42,355 nt of DNA from an uncultured Pelagibacteraceae bacterium (GTDB lineage Bacteria > Pseudomonadota > Alphaproteobacteria > Pelagibacterales > Pelagibacteraceae), in assembly GCA_902566315.1 (NCBI GenBank), contig CACFIL010000009.1, positions 1 through 42,355 of the forward strand. The letters run 5' to 3'. Shown one piece after another: positions 28,025-37,697 of the stretch. A program made the position numbers and the translations under genes. The notes beneath the pieces are model-generated. The model saw only the letters and a list, made by a program, of their open reading frames with translations. It did no database searches and was not told where the DNA came from. Position 1 is the first letter of the stretch; each line of letters opens with the position of its first letter.

Positions 28025-28610
28025 TTTTATTCGTAACTATTTTCAAAAAAGAACAAATATGATGATTGCTCATCAAGACTATGAACTAGCAGAGCAATTT
28101 ATGAATATAGATTTTTCCTTTGTGCAGAAACAAAATGGGAATATTGATGATGGAAAGAGTATTGGAAAAAAACTATTTCATCTAGAAGGTATCTTTTTAG
28201 ACTTAACAGATAGAACGTTAAGTCATCCAAAAGTGCCATTTGCTCATGAAGATAGAGGTGGAAAATTTAAAAATTTAGTTAAAGAATTCGGTTTTGGTAA
28301 CAGAAAAGTAATATGGAAACCATCTGATTTGTTTGATTTAGACTATTATTTTGATGAAAACTGGTTTCCTGCAGGTCTTGAAATGCATCAACTTGAACTA
28401 ACTGAAATGAATGATGCAAAAGATCTTTATATAGAAAGAAGAATAAGTTTTTTAGAATACTTTTTTAAACGTTTAGATATTTATAAATATTGTGAATTAC
28501 CAACATTTATAAAATATTATAGAGGAGTAGATCTAGAAAAGTACAAGGATAAGATAAGAAACATCACTCAGGATTTCCCACATCTAAATGAAAAAGGGGA
28601 TTTAATTTAA
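28017..28610 (+). CDS. Unknown soluble protein (island gene 3)
   Basis: No family is recognised. With the ATG at 28017 it has 197 residues; an in-frame ATG at 28002 would add 5. I prefer 28017 because it gives an 8-base overlap with gene 2, the usual coupling distance. The protein is soluble, aromatic-rich and acidic in places (SDLFDLDYYFDENWFPAG, about residues 103-120), with a helical C-terminus (RRISFLEYFFKRLDIYKYCELP). A segment with LSHPKVPFAHEDRGG contains two His and acidic residues that could bind metal, but this is only a possibility. It is the last gene before the right-hand repeat. Confidence 0.72.
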   Translation: MTNFIRNYFQKRTNMMIAHQDYELAEQFMNIDFSFVQKQNGNIDDGKSIGKKLFHLEGIFLDLTDRTLSHPKVPFAHEDRGGKFKNLVKEFGFGNRKVIWKPSDLFDLDYYFDENWFPAGLEMHQLELTEMNDAKDLYIERRISFLEYFFKRLDIYKYCELPTFIKYYRGVDLEKYKDKIRNITQDFPHLNEKGDLI

Positions 28611-28636
28611 GTCTACACTTATCTTTATAAAATATC

Positions 28637-28655
28637 TGTCGTCATCTTGTCGTCA
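28637..28655 (+). repeat. Right copy of 19-base direct repeat inside the island
   Basis: TGTCGTCATCTTGTCGTCA, one base different from the left copy and in the same orientation, 58 bases before the displaced tRNA fragment. The flanking gap 28611-28713 holds no gene and otherwise looks like plain AT-rich sequence. Confidence 0.75.
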
Positions 28656-28713
28656 CTAGCTCCAAATTTTAAAAATCTAAAAAAAATAAGATAGAATTAT
28701 CAATATTTTTAAT

Positions 28714-28793
28714 CCGAGCGGTTTAAGGCGCACGCTTGGAAAGCGTGTATAGGGGAAACTCTATCATGGGTTCGAATCCCATTCTCTCCGCCA
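28714..28793 (+). pseudogene. Displaced 3' fragment of tRNA-Ser (right attachment site)
   Basis: Eighty bases aligning with 27031-27110 of tRNA-Ser with two mismatches, both in the first 11 bases; the last 69 bases, including CCA, are identical. The 5' acceptor strand and the next two bases are absent, so it cannot fold as a tRNA. In an integration model the identical stretch is the crossover core and the mismatched 5' part came from the element. What follows (28794 on) would be the original sequence after the tRNA. Confidence 0.9.
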
Positions 28794-28802
28794 TAAATCT
28801 TC

Positions 28803-28824
28803 AGCCTAAAAATGGCTTTTATTT
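28803..28824 (+). terminator. Weak possible terminator after the tRNA fragment
   Basis: AGCC (28803-28806) and GGCT (28814-28817) can pair around a 7-base loop and are followed by TTTATTT. The stem is only 4 bp, perhaps extended by an outer TAAAT/ATTTA pairing. In the ancestral arrangement it would sit 9 bases after tRNA-Ser and end the lepA-tRNA transcript. Confidence 0.35.
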
Positions 28825-28895
28825 AAAAAAAACAAAAAATAGAAAATTTTTTTAAAAAATCTAATATTATCGTTGAAAATAGTTACTAATTTAAG

Positions 28896-28909
28896 CTTAG
28901 GGTCCTAAG
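28896..28909. promoter_or_regulatory. Palindrome upstream of gyrB
   Basis: CTTAGG and CCTAAG flank a GT centre, 55 bases before the gyrB start. It is G/C-containing in AT-rich surroundings, which makes chance less likely than for AT-only palindromes. A TATAAA at about 28935 may be the gyrB -10 box, which would put this palindrome near the -35 to -50 region, a typical operator position. Confidence 0.35.
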
Positions 28910-28958
28910 AGATTTTATTAAAAATTTCAAAAATGGTATAAAAGACTATTCCTTATAA

Positions 28959-31022
<2,064 letters not shown>

Positions 31023-31025
31023 TTA

Positions 31026-32303
31026 ATGGGGTTAAGTAGCAATTCCAAATCATCGCACCTAAATAAAATTACATATGTTAATTTAAGATGGATAGGGGTA
31101 ATAGGTCAATTTATTACTATAAATGCTGTTGCATTCTTATTTAAATTTGAATTTAACTTTTTACTAGCAAATATTATAGTTTTACTAGGTGCTTTAAGTA
31201 ACATTTTCCTATTTTATTTTTTTAAAAAAAATCAGCTACAAGAAAAAATATCTTTAACTTTTCTTACCCTTGATATTATACAATTAAGCTTTTTGCTTTA
31301 TTTAACTGGTGGTACCATAAATCCATTCTCAATATTCCTAATAATACCAAGTATATTTGCCTCAAATAGCTTAAGCATTAAAACAAACATTTTATTAATA
31401 ATTTTGACGATCTCCTCAATCATTCTACTTACTTTCTATCATCAAGAATTACCTTCACCATTAAATGAATATATTTTTAGTAATTACTATTATTATTCAG
31501 TACCTTTAGCATTAATTATTGCACTTATTTTCTTGAGTTTTTTTGCTTTGACGTTTGGAAATGAGTCAAAAGTTAGAAAAGATGCTTTTGATAAGATTCA
31601 GGAAGTTATTTCTAAAGAGAATGAATTAGTTTCATTGGGAGGACAAGCTGCAGCGGCCGCTCATTCTTTAGGCACACCGCTCTCTACAATTAAAATTATT
31701 TCTCAAGATTTGTATGATAATTTTAAAAATAATAAAGAATTAAAAAAAGATGTTGAATTACTTTTAAGCCAAGTTGATAGATGCAATGTAATATTAAAAA
31801 AATTGTCTTTAAACCCTGTAGTTGAAGACGATTTTATAGACAAGGATATTACTTTGCATAACTATGTGAAAGAAATTGTGAATTCTTTTGAAGAAATATC
31901 AAATAAAAATTTTATCATCAATACCGAGCAGAATTATAATTCTTTCGAAATTTCAAAATTAATTGAAGTTGTTTATGGCATAAGAAATTTTATTGGTAAT
32001 GCAAATAAGTTTGCAAAAAAAAATATATATATTTCAATAACAAGTGACAGCGAAAAATCTTCCATATCAATCGAAGATGATGGTCTGGGATTTCCAAGGG
32101 ATATATTAACCAAAATTGGAGATCCGTATATAAAATCATTACAATCAAAAAATAAATCAAGAGCAGGGTTGGGATTAGGAATATTTATTGGTAAAACTTT
32201 ATTAGAAAAAAATAAGGCAAAACTTTTAATTAGGAATTCAGAGACCAGAGGTGGTGCAGAAATTAAAATAGAGTGGTCTAATAAAGATTTAATTAGTCTT
32301 TAG
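31026..32303 (+). CDS. regB: RegB/PrrB/ActS-like membrane sensor histidine kinase
   Basis: Redox-type two-component sensor of 425 residues. About six membrane helices (20-175) include the RegB signature GGTINPF (95-101), a quinone-sensing motif in studied relatives. The H-box is [17 protein letters not shown] with phospho-acceptor His213. In RegB proteins the next residue is Glu; here it is Ser. Cys253 lies 40 residues after the His, matching the redox Cys265 of Rhodobacter RegB (His225). The ATPase domain has the N-box ([12 protein letters not shown]), DDGLGFP and [16 protein letters not shown]. No response regulator (RegA) gene is in the window. The 3' end overlaps the convergent cobT gene by 4 bases. 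The family is clear; kinase activity is uncertain because of the Ser. Confidence 0.88.
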   Translation: MGLSSNSKSSHLNKITYVNLRWIGVIGQFITINAVAFLFKFEFNFLLANIIVLLGALSNIFLFYFFKKNQLQEKISLTFLTLDIIQLSFLLYLTGGTINPFSIFLIIPSIFASNSLSIKTNILLIILTISSIILLTFYHQELPSPLNEYIFSNYYYYSVPLALIIALIFLSFFALTFGNESKVRKDAFDKIQEVISKENELVSLGGQAAAAAHSLGTPLSTIKIISQDLYDNFKNNKELKKDVELLLSQVDRCNVILKKLSLNPVVEDDFIDKDITLHNYVKEIVNSFEEISNKNFIINTEQNYNSFEISKLIEVVYGIRNFIGNANKFAKKNIYISITSDSEKSSISIEDDGLGFPRDILTKIGDPYIKSLQSKNKSRAGLGLGIFIGKTLLEKNKAKLLIRNSETRGGAEIKIEWSNKDLISL

Positions 32304-34096
32304 TGAAGCTTTTTGTTTTCAAATAGCCCACTTAATTGATCTATCATGACATCCCCTAGTTCTTGTACATCAGAAATTTTGATAGCTTTTTTATAATATC
32401 GGGACACATCATGACCAATTCCAATAGCTAATATTTCTACTTCACTTTTATTCTCAATAAATTTAACAATTTTTTTCAAATTTTTTTCCAAAAAATCTCC
32501 TGAATTTACTGATAATGTTGAGTCATCGACTGGTGCTCCATCTGAAATAACCATAAGGATTTTTCTTTCTTCTTTCCTTTTTTTTAATCTATTAAATGCC
32601 CATGTTATAGCCTCACCATCTATATTTTCTTTTAATAAACCCTCCTTTAGCATCAATCCTAAATTCTTTTTTGACTGTCTCCAATGTGAGTCAGCTCCTT
32701 TATAAATTATGTGTCTTAAATCATTAAGTCTTCCTGGATTTTTTGTTTTACCCAATCTATTCCACTCTTGGCGACTCTTACCACCTTTCCAATTTTTTGT
32801 TGTAAAACCAAGTATTTCAACTTTAACTGAGCATCTTTCTAGGGTCCTGGATAAAATATCAGCACATATTGCAGCTATTGTTATTGGTCTACCTCTCATT
32901 GATCCTGAGTTGTCAATTAGAAGTGTCACAATTGTATCTTTAAAGTCTAAGTCTTTTTCTTTTTTAAATGATAAGGAATTATATGGATCAATAATAATTC
33001 TAGGCAATTTTGAACTATCTAACAATCCCTCTTCTAGATCAAATTCCCATGATCGATTTTGTTTTGCCATTAATTGTCTTTGTAATTTGTTTGCTAACTT
33101 AGTAATTAAATCTTGAAAACTTGTAAGCTGTTGGTCTAAATTTTTTCTCAGTTTTTGAATTTCTTCAGCTGTATCTAGACTTTCTGCTTTAGCAACTTCG
33201 TCAAATTCAGTAGTAAATATTTTATATTCTTTATCACTTACACTTAGATTTTTTTTTTGTATAACATTTTCTGACTCGGCATCCTCATTATTTTCACTAC
33301 CAAGCTGATCTTCAAGTCTAAACTCATTTACGTTATCCTCGCTATCCATTCCTTGGCTTATATTTTCATCTTCGCTTGTTTTGCTAGAGTCGCTATTATC
33401 TTTATCTTCATTGTTATTAGAATTATTTTGATCTTGCGTATCATCATTTTCTTCATTTTCTTTTTCAGTTGTGTCATCATTTTCGAATATATCCATACTT
33501 TCTAAAATTTCGGAAAATTTAGCATTATACACTTCCTGATTTTCTAGATTTTGATTTAAAAATTTAAAGTGTTTGTCTATTGACTTATTAAAATCTTTCT
33601 CCCAAAATTTAAGAATTTTTTTATTTTCTGGGTATAATTCGACATTAAAAAATTTGTTTGTCATATAGATTTCAAAAGCATCAACAATATTTGTATCTTC
33701 TTTTTTTGTTATTTTTTCTTGTTTAAGATGTTGAAGTCTATTTTTATAATTTTCTTTAAAATTTTTGGAAATTCCTTTTAGCATCTCTGAACCAAGTAGT
33801 TCATATCTTACTTTTTCTGCTAGTTGGTAGAGTGTTCTACACGAGGGATTTCGTGGATTATTTTTATCTAATAATTCTCTATTTGAAAATCTTCTTTTTA
33901 AAGCTTCAGAATCTGTTTCTGCTCTTAGTTTTTTAAATTGATCTTTATCATTTATGTTGTCAATTTCTCCAATATCATAAGGTTTTTCATTTTTTTTTTT
34001 ATTTTTAACAACTTTATAGTCATCCGAAATTACTTTGTATGTTGATTGAAGGGCTTGTTTGAATTTTTCTTTAATACTATCTTCTTTATTCATCAA
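32300..34096 (-). CDS. cobT: CobT-like von Willebrand A protein
   Basis: Resembles the CobT subunit of cobaltochelatase. The 598 residues comprise an N-terminal region with the family's ADNIND-type pattern ([20 protein letters not shown]) and [15 protein letters not shown], a highly acidic linker (about 205-275, rich in Glu, Asp and Asn), and a C-terminal vWA domain with MIDAS motif DNSGS (Asp395, Ser397, Ser399) and late [11 protein letters not shown]. With CobS it would form an AAA+/vWA pair acting on a client protein. No cobN or other B12 genes are near, and SAR11 relatives are B12 auxotrophs as far as I recall, so a role outside cobalt insertion is likely. It starts inside the cobS stop (4-base overlap) and contains a run of about 11 T (plus strand, near 33990). 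Confidence 0.9.
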   Translation of the reverse strand: MMNKEDSIKEKFKQALQSTYKVISDDYKVVKNKKKNEKPYDIGEIDNINDKDQFKKLRAETDSEALKRRFSNRELLDKNNPRNPSCRTLYQLAEKVRYELLGSEMLKGISKNFKENYKNRLQHLKQEKITKKEDTNIVDAFEIYMTNKFFNVELYPENKKILKFWEKDFNKSIDKHFKFLNQNLENQEVYNAKFSEILESMDIFENDDTTEKENEENDDTQDQNNSNNNEDKDNSDSSKTSEDENISQGMDSEDNVNEFRLEDQLGSENNEDAESENVIQKKNLSVSDKEYKIFTTEFDEVAKAESLDTAEEIQKLRKNLDQQLTSFQDLITKLANKLQRQLMAKQNRSWEFDLEEGLLDSSKLPRIIIDPYNSLSFKKEKDLDFKDTIVTLLIDNSGSMRGRPITIAAICADILSRTLERCSVKVEILGFTTKNWKGGKSRQEWNRLGKTKNPGRLNDLRHIIYKGADSHWRQSKKNLGLMLKEGLLKENIDGEAITWAFNRLKKRKEERKILMVISDGAPVDDSTLSVNSGDFLEKNLKKIVKFIENKSEVEILAIGIGHDVSRYYKKAIKISDVQELGDVMIDQLSGLFENKKLH

Positions 34097-35067
34097 ATTT
34101 GAATATTGATCATTGACTCCGGTAGTTCATCCCCAAAACATCTTTGATAATATTCAGCAATAGTGTTTTTTTCAGCATCATCACATTTGTTTAAAAATGT
34201 TACCCTAAATGCATATCCTATATCTTTGAAAATTTCAGAATTTTCTGCCCAATGTAAAACTGTTCTAGGACTCATTACTGTAGATATATCACCTGCCATA
34301 AATCCTTTTCTTGTAAGTGAAGCAACTTTTATCATGTTTGAAACTTGTTCTTTACCTTTAGGATTATTTAAATTTTTGTTCTTACCTAATATAATTTCCA
34401 TTTCTTTATCTAAACTAAGATAGTTTAATGTAGATACAATATTCCATCTATCCATTTGTCCCTGATTAATTTGTTGTGTCCCGTGATATAGTCCTGTTGT
34501 ATCACCTAGTCCCACAGTATTTGTTGTTGCAAAAAGCCTAAAAAATTTATTTTGTTTAATTACTTTATTTTTATCTAATAGTGTAAAGCTACCTTCTGAC
34601 TCAAGTACTCTCTGAATAACGAACATTACATCTGGTCTACCAGCGTCATATTCATCAAAAACTAAGGCCACAGGATTTTGAATTGACCAAGGTAATATTC
34701 CCTCTTTAAATTCAGTTACCTGTTTACCATCTTTGATTACAATTGAATCTTTACCTATTAAGTCAATTCTACTAACATGACTATCAAGATTTATTCTTAT
34801 ACAAGGCCAGTTAAGTCTAGCAGCAATTTGTTCGATGTGAGTTGATTTGCCAGTTCCATGGTATCCTTGGATTAAGACTCTTTTATTAAAAGAAAATCCT
34901 GACAAAATAGCTAATGTTGTATCTTTATCAAACTTATAAGTTTTATCGATTTCTGGGACATACTCACTTGATTTTGAAAATGCATCAACTTCCATGTCAC
35001 TTTCAATACCAAAAGTTTGTTTTATAGATAATTTAATATCAGGGGTATGGTTAATATTTGGTGTCAA
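34093..35067 (-). CDS. cobS: CobS-like AAA+ ATPase
   Basis: MoxR/CobS-type AAA+ ATPase of 324 residues, partner of the CobT-like protein. Walker A is GYHGTGKS (68-75), Walker B is LVFDEYD (Asp138-Glu139), with sensor region [20 protein letters not shown] and arginine-finger region [13 protein letters not shown]. The start is TTG at 35067: the conserved N-terminus [16 protein letters not shown] precedes the first internal ATG and requires it. The gene overlaps the end of the dnaJ-like gene by 17 bases and the start of cobT by 4, so the three form one operon. In full cobaltochelatase these subunits drive metal insertion by CobN, which is absent here. Confidence 0.93.
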   Translation of the reverse strand: MTPNINHTPDIKLSIKQTFGIESDMEVDAFSKSSEYVPEIDKTYKFDKDTTLAILSGFSFNKRVLIQGYHGTGKSTHIEQIAARLNWPCIRINLDSHVSRIDLIGKDSIVIKDGKQVTEFKEGILPWSIQNPVALVFDEYDAGRPDVMFVIQRVLESEGSFTLLDKNKVIKQNKFFRLFATTNTVGLGDTTGLYHGTQQINQGQMDRWNIVSTLNYLSLDKEMEIILGKNKNLNNPKGKEQVSNMIKVASLTRKGFMAGDISTVMSPRTVLHWAENSEIFKDIGYAFRVTFLNKCDDAEKNTIAEYYQRCFGDELPESMINIQI

Positions 35068-35584
35068 TTTTATCCTTATACGTATTTTTTAATTGAGTAT
35101 AAGCTAAAGTTATTACTTTAAGCTTGTCTTCAAATTTTTTATTTCCAGAATTCATATCAGGGTGAAATTTTTTGACAAGCTTTTTAAATTTTTCTTGTAC
35201 TTTTTCCCATTTTAATCCAACACTGATACCTAATATATTAAAGGCTTTCAAATCATTGTTATTAAATTTAAACTTATTCATATTATTAAAATCATTATTA
35301 AATTTAAATTTATCCATCTCATCTTTTAAAGCATTACTCCAAAGAACTTTAAAAAAATTATCGGATGAACTAAAACTTTGTGTTGGTTTGTGCCAAGTCA
35401 TATCAGACCTTAAAAAATCAACTATTTGTTGATCACTCATACCTGTAAAATAATTCCAATTTTTATTAAATTCTTTAACATGGTTTAAACATAGTAATCT
35501 ATAATCTTTGCTATTATCCCTTTCTTTTGGTGCTTTAAAAAGACCTTCCTCCGTGCAATTATTCCAATCGCAAATATTTTTCAT
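35051..35584 (-). CDS. DnaJ-domain protein with N-terminal zinc-type Cys motif
   Basis: A 177-residue J-domain protein. The C-terminal J domain (about 113-175) carries the HPD motif at 141-143 (FHPDMNSGNKKFED), which stimulates Hsp70 ATPase. The N-terminus has C-x4-C (Cys5, Cys10) and later C-x2-H (Cys32, His35), a likely zinc-binding site, and WNYFTGMSDQQIVDFLRSD typical of this alphaproteobacterial family. Homologues commonly precede cobS-cobT. A role as chaperone adaptor for the CobS/CobT pair is an inference from the operon. It is divergent from bolA with only 20 bases between start codons. Confidence 0.9.
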   Translation of the reverse strand: MKNICDWNNCTEEGLFKAPKERDNSKDYRLLCLNHVKEFNKNWNYFTGMSDQQIVDFLRSDMTWHKPTQSFSSSDNFFKVLWSNALKDEMDKFKFNNDFNNMNKFKFNNNDLKAFNILGISVGLKWEKVQEKFKKLVKKFHPDMNSGNKKFEDKLKVITLAYTQLKNTYKDKIDTKY

Positions 35585-35588
35585 GATG

Positions 35589-35594
35589 TATAAT
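35589..35594 (+). promoter_or_regulatory. Consensus -10 box for bolA
   Basis: TATAAT lies 10 bases before the bolA ATG. A transcript starting about 7 bases after it would have a leader of only a few bases, that is, a nearly leaderless mRNA. No good -35 box is visible 16-18 bases upstream, where the dnaJ-like coding region lies. Confidence 0.4.
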
Positions 35595-35604
35595 ACTTTA
35601 TTAA

Positions 35605-35865
35605 ATGAATATTAATCAACTAATTGAAACTGTAGAAAAAAAAATTTTGTCGCAGGATTGTATTACAAAAGTTTATATAGAGGATAAGTCATTTTTGCAC
35701 AAAAATCACAAATCTAATGAAAATGGAAAATTTCACATTGTTCTTTCGATTGAGTCTGATGAGTTAAAGAATAAAAGTAAGCTATTCTCAACAAGGTTTA
35801 TTTATAAAATTTTAGATAATGAATTAAAAAATTATATACATTCATTGCAGATCAAACTACTTTAA
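35605..35865 (+). CDS. bolA: BolA family protein
   Basis: Small protein of 86 residues with the BolA fold. The family pattern is visible: HKNHKSNENGKFHIVLSIESDEL, then KNKSKLFSTRFIYKIL and the C-terminal IHSLQIKLL (usually IHALxI). BolA proteins partner monothiol glutaredoxins in iron-sulphur cluster handling, and some act as regulators. The position beside the dnaJ-like/cobS/cobT operon on the opposite strand is common in Alphaproteobacteria. Its 3' end overlaps the convergent aroB gene by 9 bases. Confidence 0.9.
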   Translation: MNINQLIETVEKKILSQDCITKVYIEDKSFLHKNHKSNENGKFHIVLSIESDELKNKSKLFSTRFIYKILDNELKNYIHSLQIKLL

Positions 35866-36960
35866 ACTTTTAGAAATATATTTTTTTAAATCTGAAGGAC
35901 TGATCTGAAAGTCAACTACTATCTTTCCAAAATCTTTTATTAAAATGAGGTTAATATTATTTGAATTATTTTTCTTATCACTTCTCATATAATTCATTAT
36001 TTTAGATACATGTTTTTTTTTAAACAATCTATCAATTTTTGGTTTCATCTCAATTTTATTAATATGATTTAAAATAATATTAAATTTTTGTTTTGATAAA
36101 ATTCTTCTTTTAAAACTAAATTCTACCGCATTTTTAATACCCAAAATTACAGCTTCTCCATGATTTAATTTTTTAGAAAAGCCTAAAGTAGACTCATAAG
36201 AATGAGCAAAGGTATGACCTAAATTTAATACCTTTCTGTAATTCTTCTCTTTCTCATCTCTTTCTACAACTCTTTTTTTTAAATTACAGCTTTTAATTAT
36301 GGATCTTTCAATGAAAGGTGATTTTAATTTTAAAATTTTTTTTAAATTTTTGTCTAAATAGAGAAAATTATTTAAATTATCTATAATGCTACTTTTTAAT
36401 ATTTCAGCATATCCACAAATAATTTCTCTTTCTGGTAAAGAAGCTAAAATATTCATGTCAGAAACAACTAAATCAGGTTGATAAAAACTTCCAATCAAAT
36501 TTTTTCCAAATTTATTATTTACACCTGTTTTGCCTCCTATGGATGAGTCTACTTGAGACAGCAAAGTTGTTGGAATATTTACGTATTTCATGCCTCTTTT
36601 AAATGTACTAGATGCGAAACCAACTACATCTCCAATAATTCCCCCACCAAAAGAAATAACACAGTCCTCCCTATTAAACCTGTTTTCAAATAAAACTGTG
36701 TGGATTTTTTCAATTGTTCTGTAATTTTTGTTTTTTTCCGATGCCGTTATTTCTATTTTAAAAAGTTTATTTATTTTTAACTTTTTGTATAAAAGTCTTT
36801 TAAACTTGTTAGGAATATTTTTGTCTGTAACTATTAAACATTTATCAAATTTTAAATGGTTAGCTTTTAAAATTTTGTCAATTTTACTTATTAAATCTCT
36901 TCCAATTAGAATTGGGTAGTTCTTAGAGCTAGTTTTAATTGAAATTTTATTTGTATTCAT
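35857..36960 (-). CDS. aroB: 3-Dehydroquinate synthase
   Basis: Second step of the shikimate pathway: converts DAHP to 3-dehydroquinate using NAD+ and a divalent metal. The 367 residues show the NAD-binding GGGIIGDVVGF, the PTTLLSQVDSSIGGKTGVN motif, and the metal-binding Glu/His segments (ICGYAEILKSS, LNLGHTFAHSYES, NHGEAVILGI). The length is normal. The gene overlaps the upstream aroK by 14 bases, so aroK-aroB form one operon, the usual alphaproteobacterial order. Confidence 0.96.
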   Translation of the reverse strand: MNTNKISIKTSSKNYPILIGRDLISKIDKILKANHLKFDKCLIVTDKNIPNKFKRLLYKKLKINKLFKIEITASEKNKNYRTIEKIHTVLFENRFNREDCVISFGGGIIGDVVGFASSTFKRGMKYVNIPTTLLSQVDSSIGGKTGVNNKFGKNLIGSFYQPDLVVSDMNILASLPEREIICGYAEILKSSIIDNLNNFLYLDKNLKKILKLKSPFIERSIIKSCNLKKRVVERDEKEKNYRKVLNLGHTFAHSYESTLGFSKKLNHGEAVILGIKNAVEFSFKRRILSKQKFNIILNHINKIEMKPKIDRLFKKKHVSKIMNYMRSDKKNNSNNINLILIKDFGKIVVDFQISPSDLKKYISKSLK

Positions 36961-37459
36961 AAATATCTATTATCTTATTTATAATTTCAACTTTGTCTAA
37001 TTTATCACAATTAATTCTGTAACTTGACATGCTATAAAATTTTGATCTTTCTTTTATTAAATTGTTAATTTGATCCTTAGTAAGATTTATTGCTAATGGT
37101 CTTTTCTTGCTCTTATATATCCTTTTTATTATTGTTTCATTTTTCCAATCTAACCAAAAAGATAAACAATTTTTCTTACACATTTTCCTTATTGAGGGAT
37201 TTATAAAACCTCCACCACCCAAAGATATTACAGAATTTTCTGAACTAAGAAATTTTAAAGATATTTTTTCTTCAATTTTACGAAAATACTTCTCTCCATA
37301 TTTAGTAAAAATTTCTGATATTTTTAAATCCTCAAATTCTTCTATTTTTTGATCAATATCAATAAATGTTAAGTTTAATTTTTTTGACAAAATTTTACCA
37401 ATTGAAGATTTTCCAGATCCCATCATTCCAATTAATACAATATTTTTATTTGATTTCAT
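36947..37459 (-). CDS. aroK: Shikimate kinase
   Basis: Phosphorylates shikimate with ATP. The 170 residues include Walker A GMMGSGKSS (11-19), the substrate-binding DIDQKIEE region (about 34-41), FRKIEEK (about 60-66), the SLGGGGF motif (about 79-85) and the lid around KRPLAI. Typical length. It begins the aroK-aroB operon. Its start lies 55 bases from the preferred start of the divergent small membrane protein gene at 37515. Confidence 0.95.
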   Translation of the reverse strand: MKSNKNIVLIGMMGSGKSSIGKILSKKLNLTFIDIDQKIEEFEDLKISEIFTKYGEKYFRKIEEKISLKFLSSENSVISLGGGGFINPSIRKMCKKNCLSFWLDWKNETIIKRIYKSKKRPLAINLTKDQINNLIKERSKFYSMSSYRINCDKLDKVEIINKIIDIYEYK

Positions 37460-37514
37460 GAGTTTCTATATTGAAAAAACACAAATATGTCTTATTTTGA
37501 AATTATTAAATTAT

Positions 37515-37697
37515 ATGCAATTTACAAAAAATACAAGCAAAGACAAAATTTTTAGCTTAGGCACAATTTTAAAAATTATAATAGCAATTTTCATAATTGT
37601 ATTTGGCATTATTATGATTAACCAGATTAATTTGCCCGCTCCAGACAAACAAATTGAAAAAATTTTACCAAATGAAAATTTTAAAACAATTAAGTAA
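37515..37697 (+). CDS. Small single-helix membrane protein, unknown
   Basis: A 60-residue protein with a basic cytoplasmic start (MQFTKNTSKDK), one strong hydrophobic helix (about 17-37, ILKIIIAIFIIVFGIIMI) and a short tail NLPAPDKQIEKILPNENF. I recognise no family. The frame is open upstream to 37458, but that would overlap aroK and add no hydrophobic or conserved-looking sequence, so I prefer the ATG at 37515. It overlaps the start of the next gene by 26 bases in another frame, which implies coupling. The tail may work on the periplasmic side together with that secreted product. Confidence 0.6.
   Translation: MQFTKNTSKDKIFSLGTILKIIIAIFIIVFGIIMINQINLPAPDKQIEKILPNENFKTIK

Larger units (their letters stand above)
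27111..28793. mobile_element. Small tRNA-Ser-integrated island without integrase
   Basis: About 1.68 kb bounded on the left by the intact tRNA-Ser and on the right by a displaced copy of its 3' part. Just inside each end is a 19-base direct repeat (27156-27174 and 28637-28655). The cargo is three overlapping unidentified genes in one operon, all on the plus strand. No integrase, replication or structural gene is present. The tRNA duplication is direct evidence for site-specific integration; calling it a non-autonomous element mobilised by a recombinase in trans, or a decayed remnant, is inference. Base composition resembles the surroundings. Confidence 0.8.

Noticed and set aside
28714..28793. 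A second functional tRNA-Ser
   Set aside because: It has no 5' acceptor strand and the bases before it (TTTTTAAT) cannot replace GGAGAGGTGG, so no cloverleaf is possible.
32709..33116. 135-codon open frame on the plus strand antisense to cobT
   Set aside because: It is a shadow of the well-conserved vWA region of cobT, whose motifs are on the minus strand.
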